Source: Gaetbulibacter_A aestuarii
GTDB taxonomy: Bacteria > Bacteroidota > Bacteroidia > Flavobacteriales > Flavobacteriaceae
DNA: 64,000 bases
Direction of reading: 5' to 3'
NCBI RefSeq assembly: GCF_039537665.1
Contig: NZ_BAABAY010000001.1
Span: 248,001-312,000, forward strand
Shown here: positions 9,586 through 17,669 of the stretch, one piece after another
How the letters are laid out: the number at the start of each line of letters is the position of its first letter
How positions within the stretch are numbered: the stretch's first letter is position 1
Made by a program: the position numbers and the translations under genes
Notes under the pieces: generated by a model
What the model was told of the DNA's origin: nothing
The model's input: the letters and a program-made list of their open reading frames with translations, nothing else
Database searches by the model: none

Positions 9586-9672
9586 GGGCGTTACCCTCGT
9601 ACCTCAGGTCGGGCTATCCGCTACAAGTCCTCGCGCCAAGCGCTGTGGGCTTTTCACTACTATCCCTAACGC
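9586..9672. repeat. Dispersed intergenic repeat, copy 1
   Basis: The block starts GGGCGTTACCCTCG, contains GGTCGGGCT and GCTACA, and ends ATCCCTAACGC. A second copy lies at 26400-26488. The ends are inverted (GCGTTA and TAACGC), so the unit can fold. Repeats of this pattern are common between genes in Flavobacteriia. There is no credible coding content; the gapN-ilvC gap (9372-9884) holds this, the next repeat and the ilvC terminator. Confidence 0.7.
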
Positions 9673-9682
9673 GGATCGATCC

Positions 9683-9812
9683 GTCATTGCGAGCATAGCG
9701 AAGCAATCTGTTAATTTTATTTCCAGTAGTCATTCAGGGCGAAATGAAACAAAGTGAAGAATTACTGCTTTCATTGGTGAGATTACCACGTCGCAATACT
9801 CCTCGTAATGAC
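9683..9812. repeat. Inverted GTCATTGCGAG-type dispersed repeat
   Basis: The left arm at 9683-9709 begins GTCATTGCGAG and ends AAGCAATCT. The right arm at 9780-9812 is its imperfect reverse complement, ending CTCCTCGTAATGAC. Between them at 9730-9765 is a further repeat-like string (TCATTCAGGGCGAAATGAA). The arms resemble the GTCATTGCGAGGAGCGAAGC repeats scattered through many bacterial genomes. It looks like a non-coding palindromic element inserted next to copy 1 of the other repeat. Confidence 0.65.
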
Positions 9813-9852
9813 AAATAAAAAACAGTGCCGAGCAAATAGCATCAGCACTGTT
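9813..9852 (-). terminator. Intrinsic terminator of the ilv operon
   Basis: AACAGTGC at 9821-9828 pairs with GCACTGTT at 9845-9852. On the minus strand the stem is followed by a T-rich stretch. It lies 33 bp beyond the ilvC stop, so the ilv transcript ends here and no ilvA follows. Confidence 0.75.
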
Positions 9853-9884
9853 TAGGTTATAACTAAGAATAATGTAATTCCGTA

Positions 9885-11360
9885 TTAAACAATAGGTTTC
9901 ATCGCCTTCATTGAAGCTCTCAAGAAAGTTCCTATTTTCTCAACAGGATGTGATCTTAATTTCGCATTCACTTCAATAAGTTTAGCATTATCAACCCCGT
10001 CGCCGTTATCTTTGGCGTAAGTCTTACCGATCACATCGGTATCGATCTTTTTCATGAAATCTGCCAATAACGGTTTACAAGCATGATCGAATAAATAACA
10101 ACCATACTCTGCCGTATCGGAGATCACACGGTTCATTTCGAATAATTTTTTACGCGCAATCGTATTGGCGATCAATGGTGTTTCGTGCAAAGACTCATAA
10201 TAAGCCGATGCATCAATAATTCCGGATTCGGTCATCGATTCGAAAGCCAATTCTACACCCGCTCTTACAAATGCAACCATCAACACGGCATTGTCATAAT
10301 ATTCCTGTTCTGTAATCTTCATATCACCGGCAGGTGTTTTTTCAAATGCGGTTTCGCCGGTAGCTGCGCGCCAGCTTAATAATTTTTCATCATCATTGGC
10401 CCAATCTTCCATCATGCCTTTTGAGAAGTTTCCCTGCATGATATCATCCATGTGTTTTCTGAACAACGGACGCATGATGTCTTTCATTTCTTCAGATAAT
10501 TCAAAGGCTTTGATCTTGGCCTTGTTGGATAAACGATCCATCATATTGGTGATCCCACCATATTTCAAACCTTCGGTAATGGTTTCCCAACCGTATTGGA
10601 TCAATTTTGAAGCATAGCCTTTATCGATGCCTTTTTCAACCATTTTATTGAATGATAAAATAGATCCGGTTTGTAACAAGCCACACAAAATGGTTTGTTC
10701 ACCCATTAGGTCTGATTTCACCTCAGCAACAAACGAAGAGGCCAAAACTCCGGCGCGATCGCCACCTGTAGCCACAGCATATGCTTTCGCTTGATCCCAG
10801 CCTTTTCCTTCCGGGTCATTTTCCTCATGTACTGCAATTAATGTTGGTACACCAAATCCTCTTTTATATTCTTCGCGCACCTCGGTACCTGGACATTTTG
10901 GCGCCACCATAATAACGGTAAGGTCCTTGCGGATCTGCATGCCTTCTTCAACAATATTAAAACCGTGTGAGTACGATAGGGTTGCCCCTTTTTTCATTAG
11001 AGGCATCACCGCATTTACAACTTGTGTATGTTGTTTGTCCGGTGTTAGGTTACACACCACATCAGCTGTTGGAATCAATTCTTTATAAGTACCAACTGTG
11101 AATCCGTTTTCGGTGGCGTTCACGTAAGAAGCGCGCTTTTCTTTGATAGCACCTTCTCGCAAAGCGTAAGCAATATCCAGTCCGGAATCTCTCATATTCA
11201 AGCCCTGGTTTAAACCTTGAGCACCACATCCTACAATCACAATCTTTTTGCCTTTAAGTGCATTCACACCGTCCTCAAATTCCGAAGCTTCCATGAAACG
11301 GCACTTCGATAATTGGTTTATTTTGTCTCTTAAGGATAAGGTGTTAAAATAATTTCCCAT
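9885..11360 (-). CDS. ilvC: Ketol-acid reductoisomerase (NADP+), class II
   Basis: 491 residues, the length of the long (class II, E. coli-type) enzyme rather than the roughly 330-residue class I form. The Rossmann motif [12 protein letters not shown] is near residue 41, and the duplicated C-terminal knotted domain is present. It converts acetolactate or acetohydroxybutyrate to the dihydroxy acids in valine, leucine and isoleucine synthesis, in the cytoplasm. It is the last gene of ilvD-ilvB-ilvN-ilvC, 13 bp behind ilvN, with an intrinsic terminator just downstream. Confidence 0.97.
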   Translation of the reverse strand: MGNYFNTLSLRDKINQLSKCRFMEASEFEDGVNALKGKKIVIVGCGAQGLNQGLNMRDSGLDIAYALREGAIKEKRASYVNATENGFTVGTYKELIPTADVVCNLTPDKQHTQVVNAVMPLMKKGATLSYSHGFNIVEEGMQIRKDLTVIMVAPKCPGTEVREEYKRGFGVPTLIAVHEENDPEGKGWDQAKAYAVATGGDRAGVLASSFVAEVKSDLMGEQTILCGLLQTGSILSFNKMVEKGIDKGYASKLIQYGWETITEGLKYGGITNMMDRLSNKAKIKAFELSEEMKDIMRPLFRKHMDDIMQGNFSKGMMEDWANDDEKLLSWRAATGETAFEKTPAGDMKITEQEYYDNAVLMVAFVRAGVELAFESMTESGIIDASAYYESLHETPLIANTIARKKLFEMNRVISDTAEYGCYLFDHACKPLLADFMKKIDTDVIGKTYAKDNGDGVDNAKLIEVNAKLRSHPVEKIGTFLRASMKAMKPIV

Positions 11361-11373
11361 GTTTCGTTTTTAA

Positions 11374-11910
11374 TTAGTATTGGTTATAAAATGCAGAAAG
11401 CATTTCTGTTATTTTCATTTCATCTTTAGTCACAGCGATACGCCCTGAACGCACGAACTGCATAATCCCGAAAACATTCAGATCGCGACGAAGCGACTCG
11501 ATCTCATTTCGGCGTCCCGATTTTTCCAGAACGAAAAATTCCGGATTAACCGTCACAATGCGGGTATTGCTTTCTTTAATAATATTTTGGATCTGCGGTT
11601 CTTCAAATAACAAACTCGATTTGATCTTGAACATACAGGATTCTGTAAAGATCGTTTCTTCATCCGTATGAAAATAGGCTCGGATAGTCTCCACCTGTTT
11701 TTCAATTTGCTTCACGATCTTGATTGCCTGAGTTTTTGTAATATTTACAACGATCACAAAGCGATTTACGCCATCAATTTCTGATTGCGAGGTGGTCAAA
11801 CTTTCAATATTCACATGGCGGCGTTGAAAAATGGCTGAAATACGGTTCAAAAGACCGATGTTATTTTCGGTATAAACCGAGATCGTATATGTTTTAATAT
11901 CTTCTTCCAT
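11374..11910 (-). CDS. ilvN: Acetolactate synthase small (regulatory) subunit
   Basis: 178 residues. The N-terminal ACT domain is recognisable from YTISVYTENNIGLLNRISAI with a following RRHVNIESL. The C-terminal half is the conserved ALS small-subunit domain. It binds IlvB and confers valine feedback inhibition. It lies 14 bp behind ilvB and 13 bp ahead of ilvC, clearly inside the operon. Its length is usual for the family. Confidence 0.96.
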   Translation of the reverse strand: MEEDIKTYTISVYTENNIGLLNRISAIFQRRHVNIESLTTSQSEIDGVNRFVIVVNITKTQAIKIVKQIEKQVETIRAYFHTDEETIFTESCMFKIKSSLLFEEPQIQNIIKESNTRIVTVNPEFFVLEKSGRRNEIESLRRDLNVFGIMQFVRSGRIAVTKDEMKITEMLSAFYNQY

Positions 11911-11924
11911 AATGTTCGGTTTAT

Positions 11925-13670
11925 TTAACTTAATCGGATATCTGAAACGGAGGCTCCTGATGGGATCATCGGGAACACGTTATCTTCTTTTTCTACGCAA
12001 ACTTCAAGGAAATAGGCTTCATCAGAAGCGATCATATCCTTCACGGCTCCTGCCAGATCTTCGCGTTTGGTAACACGATTTGCATTGATATAATAGCCTT
12101 TGGCGATGGTTACAAAATCCGGATTGGTCATCTCAGTTGATGCATATCGTTTATCGAAGAACAACTGTTGCCACTGGCGTACCATACCTAAGAACTCGTT
12201 GTTTAACACAACGATCTTCACTGGTAATCGTTGCTGAAAAATAGTCCCTAATTCCTGGATCGTCATTTGATATCCACCATCACCAATAATGGCTACAACC
12301 TCACGATCGGGTGCCGCCATTTTAGCGCCAATAGCGGCAGGAAGGGCAAACCCCATGGTTCCTAATCCACCGGACGTAATATTACTTTTCGTTACATTGA
12401 ATTCCGCGTAGCGACAAGCGATCATTTGATGCTGTCCCACATCCGAAACAATGGCTGCGTTTCCTTTTGTTTCAAGATTGATCTGTTTGATAACCTCGCC
12501 CATTGTTAAACCTTCCTTGGTTGGTGTGATATCATGTTTGATTACACGCTCGAATTCTATAGTATGACACGCTCTGAATTCTTCCAACCAGGCTTCATGA
12601 TTATTTTTATTTAAGAGCGGTAATAATTGCGCTAAACTGTCTTTAGAATCACCTAAAACGGCAACATCTGTTTTTACATTCTTATCAATTTCCGCGGGGT
12701 CAATTTCAAAATGGATCACTTTGGCTTGTTTGGCATAAGTGTTCAGATTTCCGGTAACCCGGTCGTCAAAACGCATACCGATGGCAATAAGCACATCACA
12801 CTCGTTGGTCAATTTATTTGGACCGTAATTGCCGTGCATTCCTACCATACCCACATTCAAAGGATGTGATGTTGGAATAGCGGAAGCTCCCAAAATGGTC
12901 CATGCTGCAGGAATTCCCGCCTTTTCAATAATAGCTTTTAATTCGGCTTCAGCCTCACCTAAAATAACGCCTTGTCCCCAAACGATCATGGGTTTTTTGG
13001 CATTATTAATAAGTTCTGCTGCAGCTTTAACAGCAGCAATATCGGTTTTTGGCACCGGATTATAACTACGTACACCGATGCATTTTTCATAGGTAAAATC
13101 GAATTCCTCGAACTGCGCATCTTTAGTAATATCGACAAGCACAGGGCCGGGACGACCACTTTTTGCAATGTAAAACGCCTTAGCCAAAACTTCCGGAATC
13201 TCGGAGGCCTTTGTAATTTGATGGTTCCATTTGGTTACCGGGGTAGAAATCCCAACAATATCAGTTTCCTGAAAGGCATCACTACCAAGCAAATGCGAAG
13301 CCACCTGACCCGTAATACATACCAAAGGCGTAGAATCGATCTGTGCATCAGCAATTCCGGTGATCAGGTTGGTTGCACCGGGGCCGGAAGTGGCCATGGC
13401 CACACCAACTTTACCCGATATACGGGCGTAACCTTGAGCCGCGTGTGCCGCGCCTTGTTCATGGCGCGTTAAAACGTGATGAATCTCCTTTTGAAACTTA
13501 TATAATTCATCATAAACCGGCATGATCGCTCCTCCGGGATAACCGTAAAGCACATCAACGCCCTCAGCAATGAGGCTGCGAATAATGGCTTCACTTCCGG
13601 TAATACGCATGGCTTTTTTGTCTGCGTTTTCCGTTTTATTTATAGTTTGTGCTTGTGTATTCATACGCAT
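11925..13670 (-). CDS. ilvB: Acetolactate synthase large (catalytic) subunit
   Basis: 581 residues from the ATG at 13670; the open frame extends seven codons further up to a TTG at 13691, and another ATG lies at 13664, so the start is approximate. The thiamine diphosphate site shows the catalytic glutamate in TRHEQGAAHAAQG and the GDGGYQMTIQELG to LNNEF metal-binding motif. It condenses pyruvate with pyruvate or 2-oxobutyrate at the first common step of branched-chain amino acid synthesis. It lies about 41 bp behind ilvD, with ilvN following. Confidence 0.96.
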   Translation of the reverse strand: MRMNTQAQTINKTENADKKAMRITGSEAIIRSLIAEGVDVLYGYPGGAIMPVYDELYKFQKEIHHVLTRHEQGAAHAAQGYARISGKVGVAMATSGPGATNLITGIADAQIDSTPLVCITGQVASHLLGSDAFQETDIVGISTPVTKWNHQITKASEIPEVLAKAFYIAKSGRPGPVLVDITKDAQFEEFDFTYEKCIGVRSYNPVPKTDIAAVKAAAELINNAKKPMIVWGQGVILGEAEAELKAIIEKAGIPAAWTILGASAIPTSHPLNVGMVGMHGNYGPNKLTNECDVLIAIGMRFDDRVTGNLNTYAKQAKVIHFEIDPAEIDKNVKTDVAVLGDSKDSLAQLLPLLNKNNHEAWLEEFRACHTIEFERVIKHDITPTKEGLTMGEVIKQINLETKGNAAIVSDVGQHQMIACRYAEFNVTKSNITSGGLGTMGFALPAAIGAKMAAPDREVVAIIGDGGYQMTIQELGTIFQQRLPVKIVVLNNEFLGMVRQWQQLFFDKRYASTEMTNPDFVTIAKGYYINANRVTKREDLAGAVKDMIASDEAYFLEVCVEKEDNVFPMIPSGASVSDIRLS

Positions 13671-13711
13671 TCTAGCAATAGCCGTTTTCAATGGATACTA
13701 ACTTTTAATGA

Positions 13712-15391
13712 TTAAAATTCGTCTGTGGTACAACCTCTTGAGGCTGAAGACACAGAACGAGCATATTTATAAAGCACACCGCGTTCAAATTTTAATTTTG
13801 GCGCTGACCATGCTTTTCTTCTTTTTTCTAATTCTTCATCTGAAACTTCCAGGGAGATCGTGTTGGTCTCAGCATCAATGGTAATCAAATCGCCATCTTT
13901 AACCAAGGCGATATTTCCACCTTCCTGGGCTTCCGGTGTAATATGCCCTACCACAAAACCATGCGTTCCTCCGGAGAATCGTCCATCGGTTATCAAGGCT
14001 ACATCTTTACCCAGACCGGCACCCATGATAGCTGCCGTTGGTTTTAGCATTTCAGGCATCCCGGGGCCGCCTTTCGGACCTTCATAACGAATCACAACAA
14101 CATCGCCCTTTTCAACTTTTCCATCACGGATCCCATCGTTTGCGGCATATTCCCCATCAAACACCTTGGCCTTTCCAACGAAGCTCAGACCTTCTTTTCC
14201 GGTAATTTTCGCAACACTGCCTTCAGTTGCCAGATTACCGTAAAGCATTCTTAAATGCCCCGTGGTTTTTATAGGGTTTTCAATAGGTTTTATAACATCT
14301 TGTCCAGCCGCCAGATCATCAGCTTCCAATAAATTCTCAGCTAACGTTTTTCCGGTAACCGTCATACAATCCCCGTGAAGTAATCCTTTCTTCAATAGAT
14401 ATTTTAAAACAGCCGGCATACCACCAATAGCGTGAACATCTTCCATAAGATATTTTCCACTTGGTTTTAGATCAGCTAAAAACGGAGTATTATCACTGAT
14501 ATCCTGAAAATCCTTTAAGGTAAAATCAATTTGTGCAGCTCTGGCAATAGCCAAAAAGTGCAGTACGGCATTCGTTGATCCTCCAAGGATCGTTACCACG
14601 CGAATCGCATTTTCAATAGATTTTCTTGTGATGATATCTGAAGGCTTAATATCCTTTTCCAATAACAAGCGCATCGCTTTTCCGGCGCGAACGGCTTCCT
14701 GGCGCTTCGCTTCACTGTTCGCAGGATTTGATGAATTATATGGTAAAGCCATTCCTAAAGTTTCAATTGCCGACGACATGGTATTTGCGGTATACATACC
14801 TCCGCAGGCACCGCTCCCGGGAATGGATTTTCTAATGATATTCTTGAACTCTGCTTCCTCCATAGTCCCAGCAACTTTACTACCCCAGGCTTCAAAAGAA
14901 GAAACAATATCCAGTTTTTGTCCGGCATGACATCCGGAATCCGTTGTTCCACCATAAACTAAAATCGACGGACGATTCAATCGGATCATGGCCATCAAAG
15001 CACCGGGCATATTCTTGTCACAACCCACCACCGTAATTAAACCATCATAACTCATGGCTTGTACCACAGTTTCCATTGAATCGGCAATAATATCACGCGA
15101 TGGCAGCGAATAACGCATCCCGGGAGTTCCCATAGAAATACCATCACTCACTCCAATGGTGTTGAAAATCAAACCTACAAGATCTTCTTCCAAAGTACCT
15201 TCTTTGGCTAATTTGGCCAGATCATTCAAGTGCATATTACACGGATTTCCTTCATAACCCGTACTCGCTATTCCTACTAAAGGTTTAAAAAAATCTTCAT
15301 CAGAAAAGCCAATAGCATAAAGCATGGCTTGTGCTGCGGGTTGGGTTGGATCTTGCGTTACGGCTTTACTGTATTTGTTTAGTTCTTTCAT
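13712..15391 (-). CDS. ilvD: Dihydroxy-acid dehydratase
   Basis: 559 residues of the IlvD/Edd family. The Fe-S cluster cysteines are visible in [13 protein letters not shown], the preceding NPCNMHL segment and [12 protein letters not shown]. It dehydrates 2,3-dihydroxy acids to 2-keto acids. It is the first gene of the ilv operon, although its reaction is the third. I saw no leader peptide rich in branched-chain codons and no T-box in the upstream gap, so the control of the operon is not apparent. Confidence 0.96.
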   Translation of the reverse strand: MKELNKYSKAVTQDPTQPAAQAMLYAIGFSDEDFFKPLVGIASTGYEGNPCNMHLNDLAKLAKEGTLEEDLVGLIFNTIGVSDGISMGTPGMRYSLPSRDIIADSMETVVQAMSYDGLITVVGCDKNMPGALMAMIRLNRPSILVYGGTTDSGCHAGQKLDIVSSFEAWGSKVAGTMEEAEFKNIIRKSIPGSGACGGMYTANTMSSAIETLGMALPYNSSNPANSEAKRQEAVRAGKAMRLLLEKDIKPSDIITRKSIENAIRVVTILGGSTNAVLHFLAIARAAQIDFTLKDFQDISDNTPFLADLKPSGKYLMEDVHAIGGMPAVLKYLLKKGLLHGDCMTVTGKTLAENLLEADDLAAGQDVIKPIENPIKTTGHLRMLYGNLATEGSVAKITGKEGLSFVGKAKVFDGEYAANDGIRDGKVEKGDVVVIRYEGPKGGPGMPEMLKPTAAIMGAGLGKDVALITDGRFSGGTHGFVVGHITPEAQEGGNIALVKDGDLITIDAETNTISLEVSDEELEKRRKAWSAPKLKFERGVLYKYARSVSSASRGCTTDEF

Positions 15392-15739
15392 TCGTATTTT
15401 GAACTGTTTTATTTTAGGCTTTGTTGGTTATTATTTTAAAATGAAATGTCTTAAAAAAGGTCAAATGACCCTGGAAACATCGCATGGAACATCGAAATTA
15501 CGGGATTTGTTATACTAGCAGAATCTGAGCAAGAGGCTTAGTTTAAACTCACAGGCTTTAAAATTTATTTAAATATCTGATTTACAATTACTTAAATCTT
15601 ATATTTTATGATGTTCAAATGCTGGAAAAAAATGTAACATTTAAGTTCATAAAAAATAAATGTAATGGTTCATCGTTGGATGATGGTCTTAAATCAAAAT
15701 TTAACATATGATGACCCTTCAAAAATTATGAAAAAGGGT
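15392..15739. other. ilvD-metK divergent intergenic gap
   Basis: An AT-rich stretch between the divergent ilvD and metK genes with no credible gene. The only structure noted is a hairpin at 15714-15739 pairing ACCCTT with AAGGGT, followed by TTTTG. It sits just before the proposed metK -33 element, and its role is unclear. No TAnnTTTG element facing ilvD was found. Confidence 0.6.
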
Positions 15740-15767
15740 TTTGTTTCTCTTTAATTTTATACTTTTG
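15740..15767 (+). promoter_or_regulatory. metK promoter
   Basis: TTTG at 15740-15743 and TACTTTTG at 15760-15767 match the Bacteroidota -33 and -7 elements with a slightly short 16-bp spacer. Transcription would start near 15774, giving a leader of about 130 nt that contains the structured element at 15783-15890. Confidence 0.6.
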
Positions 15768-15782
15768 CTTTCATAAATAATA

Positions 15783-15890
15783 GAGGAAAGATTTGACTGA
15801 TTGCAACCTCTTTATACGCGTAAAAACGGTATAAATAAAAATGCTAAAGGCAGTGCAAACTTCCTGTAGACGGTATCGTCAAATCTCACT
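15783..15890 (+). promoter_or_regulatory. Structured metK leader RNA, candidate SAM riboswitch
   Basis: An 8-bp stem (AGATTTGA at 15789-15796 with TCAAATCT at 15879-15886) encloses the element. Inside, TTGCA at 15801 pairs with TGCAA at 15854, and a strong hairpin joins TTTATAC (15811) to GTATAAA via a CGT/ACG inner stem. The unpaired strings CTGATTGCAACC and ATGCTAAAGG recall the conserved CUGAUUUAACC and GCUAAAG of SAM-II, and GCAACC/GCTAAA also occur in SAM-I. The enclosing stem does not fit SAM-II, and the SAM-I kink-turn helix is absent. Position before metK makes SAM sensing plausible. By-eye folding only. Confidence 0.6.
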
Positions 15891-15903
15891 AAAATTAAGA
15901 CAT

Positions 15904-17157
15904 ATGGCTTATTTATTTACTTCGGAAAGTGTTTCTGAGGGACACCCGGATAAAGTAGCAGATCAAATTAGTGATGCTCTTATCGATCATTTTTTAGCTT
16001 TTGACCCTGATTCAAAAGTGGCCTGCGAAACTTTGGTAACTACAGGACAAGTGGTTCTTGCGGGTGAGGTAAAATCGAAAACCTATCTGGATGTGCAACA
16101 AATTGCACGCGATACGATCAACCGTATTGGATATACCAAGGGATCTTATATGTTCGATGGCAATTCCTGTGGTGTGCTGTCCGCAATCCATGAGCAATCT
16201 GAAGATATTAATATGGGTGTAGATCGCGGTAGCAAAGAGGAACAAGGTGCCGGTGATCAGGGGATGATGTTTGGCTATGCTACCAGTGAGACCGAGAATT
16301 TTATGCCTTTAGGTTTAGACCTATCCCATTTACTATTGAAAGAATTGGCTGCTTTACGTCGTGAAAATAAAGAGATCACTTATTTACGTCCGGATAGTAA
16401 AGGACAGGTAACCATTGAGTACAGTGATGATAATGTGCCGCAACGTATTGATAGTATCGTATTGTCTACACAACATGATGATTTTGCTGATGATAAAACC
16501 ATGTTGGAGACCATCAGAAAAGATGTTAAAGAGATCTTGATCCCTCGTGTGATTGCAAAATTACCGGAAAGTATACAGGCCTTATTCGATGCTAATATTA
16601 CGTACCACATTAACCCTACAGGAAAATTTGTTATTGGCGGACCTCATGGTGATACCGGCTTAACCGGACGAAAAATAATTGTTGACACCTACGGTGGAAA
16701 AGGAGCCCATGGTGGTGGTGCTTTCTCAGGAAAAGACCCGAGTAAAGTAGACCGTAGTGCGGCTTATGCCACGCGACATATTGCCAAGAATTTAGTTGCC
16801 GCCGGTGTAGCAGAAGAAGTTCTGGTTCAGGTGAGTTACGCCATTGGCGTGGTAGAACCTACCGGCATTTTTATTGATACTTATGGTACTTGTCCGTTTA
16901 ACATGACCGATGGTGAAATTGCCGCCAAAGTGCGTGAGATCTTTGATATGCGTCCGTTTGCCATTGAAGAGCGCTTAAAATTACGCGCGCCTATTTACAG
17001 CGAAACTGCTGCCTACGGCCACATGGGACGCCAAAATGAAATAGTAACCAAAACTTTTTCTCAACCAAATGGTGAAGATGTTACTGTAGAAGTGGAATTA
17101 TTTACCTGGGAGAAACTGGATTACGTAGACAAGATCAAAGAGGCCTTTGGTTTGTAG
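15904..17157 (+). CDS. metK: S-adenosylmethionine synthetase (methionine adenosyltransferase)
   Basis: 417 residues from the ATG at 15904. The open frame runs back to an ATG at 15841, but that would put the leader hairpins inside the coding region and add 21 residues absent from the family; [17 protein letters not shown] is the usual start. ATP-binding GHPDK, the signature [12 protein letters not shown] and the later [19 protein letters not shown] are all present. It makes SAM from methionine and ATP in the cytoplasm. It is monocistronic, with a terminator at 17177-17209, and probably controlled by the leader RNA. Confidence 0.97.
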   Translation: MAYLFTSESVSEGHPDKVADQISDALIDHFLAFDPDSKVACETLVTTGQVVLAGEVKSKTYLDVQQIARDTINRIGYTKGSYMFDGNSCGVLSAIHEQSEDINMGVDRGSKEEQGAGDQGMMFGYATSETENFMPLGLDLSHLLLKELAALRRENKEITYLRPDSKGQVTIEYSDDNVPQRIDSIVLSTQHDDFADDKTMLETIRKDVKEILIPRVIAKLPESIQALFDANITYHINPTGKFVIGGPHGDTGLTGRKIIVDTYGGKGAHGGGAFSGKDPSKVDRSAAYATRHIAKNLVAAGVAEEVLVQVSYAIGVVEPTGIFIDTYGTCPFNMTDGEIAAKVREIFDMRPFAIEERLKLRAPIYSETAAYGHMGRQNEIVTKTFSQPNGEDVTVEVELFTWEKLDYVDKIKEAFGL

Positions 17158-17176
17158 AACATCATAAATTAAATAG

Positions 17177-17209
17177 TAAAAAGACCGTCCAAGTGGCGGT
17201 CTTTTTTTT
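17177..17209 (+). terminator. metK intrinsic terminator
   Basis: AAGACCG pairs with CGGTCTT across a nine-base loop, followed by eight T. It starts about 20 bp after the metK stop. Confidence 0.88.
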
Positions 17210-17236
17210 GAGTAAGACCTGCCTGCCGTTAATCTC

Positions 17237-17334
17237 GATTGCATATCCTTCCGCCCCACACCTGAAATTGAAAAGTCTGGCTGTTATCTCAGCCACTTTT
17301 TTGATTTTGTAAAAAACCTAAAACACGTTTTGGT
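17237..17334. repeat. 98-bp direct repeat, copy A
   Basis: A 98-bp unit nearly identical (two differences seen) to 17362-17459. It runs from GATTGCATATCCTTCCGCC to AACACGTTTTGGT-like sequence and contains the small hairpin GGCTG-TTATCT-CAGCC. It is non-coding and lies between metK and tRNA-Tyr. Confidence 0.85.
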
Positions 17335-17361
17335 CTAGTAAACCTCCATGCCGTTAGGCAG

Positions 17362-17459
17362 GATTGCATATCCTTCCGCCCCGCACCTGAAATTGAAAAG
17401 TCAGGCTGTTATCTCAGCCACTTTTTTGATTTTGTAAAAAACCTAAAACACGTTTTGGT
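17362..17459. repeat. 98-bp direct repeat, copy B
   Basis: Second copy of the 98-bp unit. Its 3' part also forms the left arm of the long palindrome at 17421-17479. Twenty-seven bases, including a TGCCGTTAGGCAGG stem-loop, separate the copies. Confidence 0.85.
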
Positions 17460-17479
17460 TTTTTACAAAATCAAAAAAG
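17421..17479. repeat. 59-bp near-perfect palindrome
   Basis: Arms of 23 bp at 17421-17443 and 17457-17479 are exact reverse complements; the 13-base centre TAAAACACGTTTT is itself mostly self-complementary. It would form a long hairpin in either transcript and could end the tRNA-Tyr transcript coming from the right. A second small stem-loop (CTGCCACAGGCAG) follows at 17481-17493. Confidence 0.85.
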
Positions 17480-17508
17480 CCTGCCACAGGCAGACTTTCC
17501 GAGTTAAG

Positions 17509-17591
17509 TGGGGAGAGCAGGATTCGAACCTGCGAAGTTAAAAAACAACAGATTTACAGTCTGTCCTCGTTGGCCGCTTGAGTATCTCCCC
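17509..17591 (-). tRNA. tRNA-Tyr (GTA)
   Basis: Minus-strand cloverleaf with a 7-bp acceptor stem (GGGGAGA with TCTCCCC) and discriminator A. The anticodon stem ACAGA/TCTGT closes a loop reading CTGTAAA, giving anticodon GTA. A long variable arm and the T-arm GCAGGTTCGAATCCTGC complete it. The long variable arm is normal for bacterial tRNA-Tyr. CCA is not encoded. Confidence 0.95.
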
Positions 17592-17602
17592 GAAACCGAG
17601 GG

Positions 17603-17633
17603 CAAATATATTATTCCTCAGGTTTTGTACAAA
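17603..17633 (-). promoter_or_regulatory. tRNA-Tyr promoter
   Basis: On the minus strand, TTTG (17630-17633), a 19-bp spacer and TATATTTG (17603-17610) give a full match to the Bacteroidota promoter consensus. It is placed to start transcription a few bases before the tRNA. Confidence 0.8.
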
Positions 17634-17669
17634 GAAAATATTAAGAACTTCTCAATTTATTTTACACCA

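Noticed and set aside
9497..9757. 86-residue open frame in the gapN-ilvC gap
   Set aside because: It is made almost entirely of dispersed and inverted repeats, with no domain or signal, so it is not a gene.
12972..13472. 166-residue open frame opposite ilvB
   Set aside because: It is antisense to a well-conserved enzyme, and its composition is explained by the ilvB codons.
15392..15739. Attenuator or T-box for the ilv operon
   Set aside because: No leader peptide rich in Ile, Leu or Val codons and no T-box-like core was found upstream of ilvD.
15841..15903. Upstream in-frame ATG for metK
   Set aside because: The 21 extra residues have no family counterpart and are encoded by the stems of the structured leader.
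17237..17459. CRISPR array
   Set aside because: Only two long copies with a 27-base gap and internal hairpins; the repeat is far too long and no cas genes are present.
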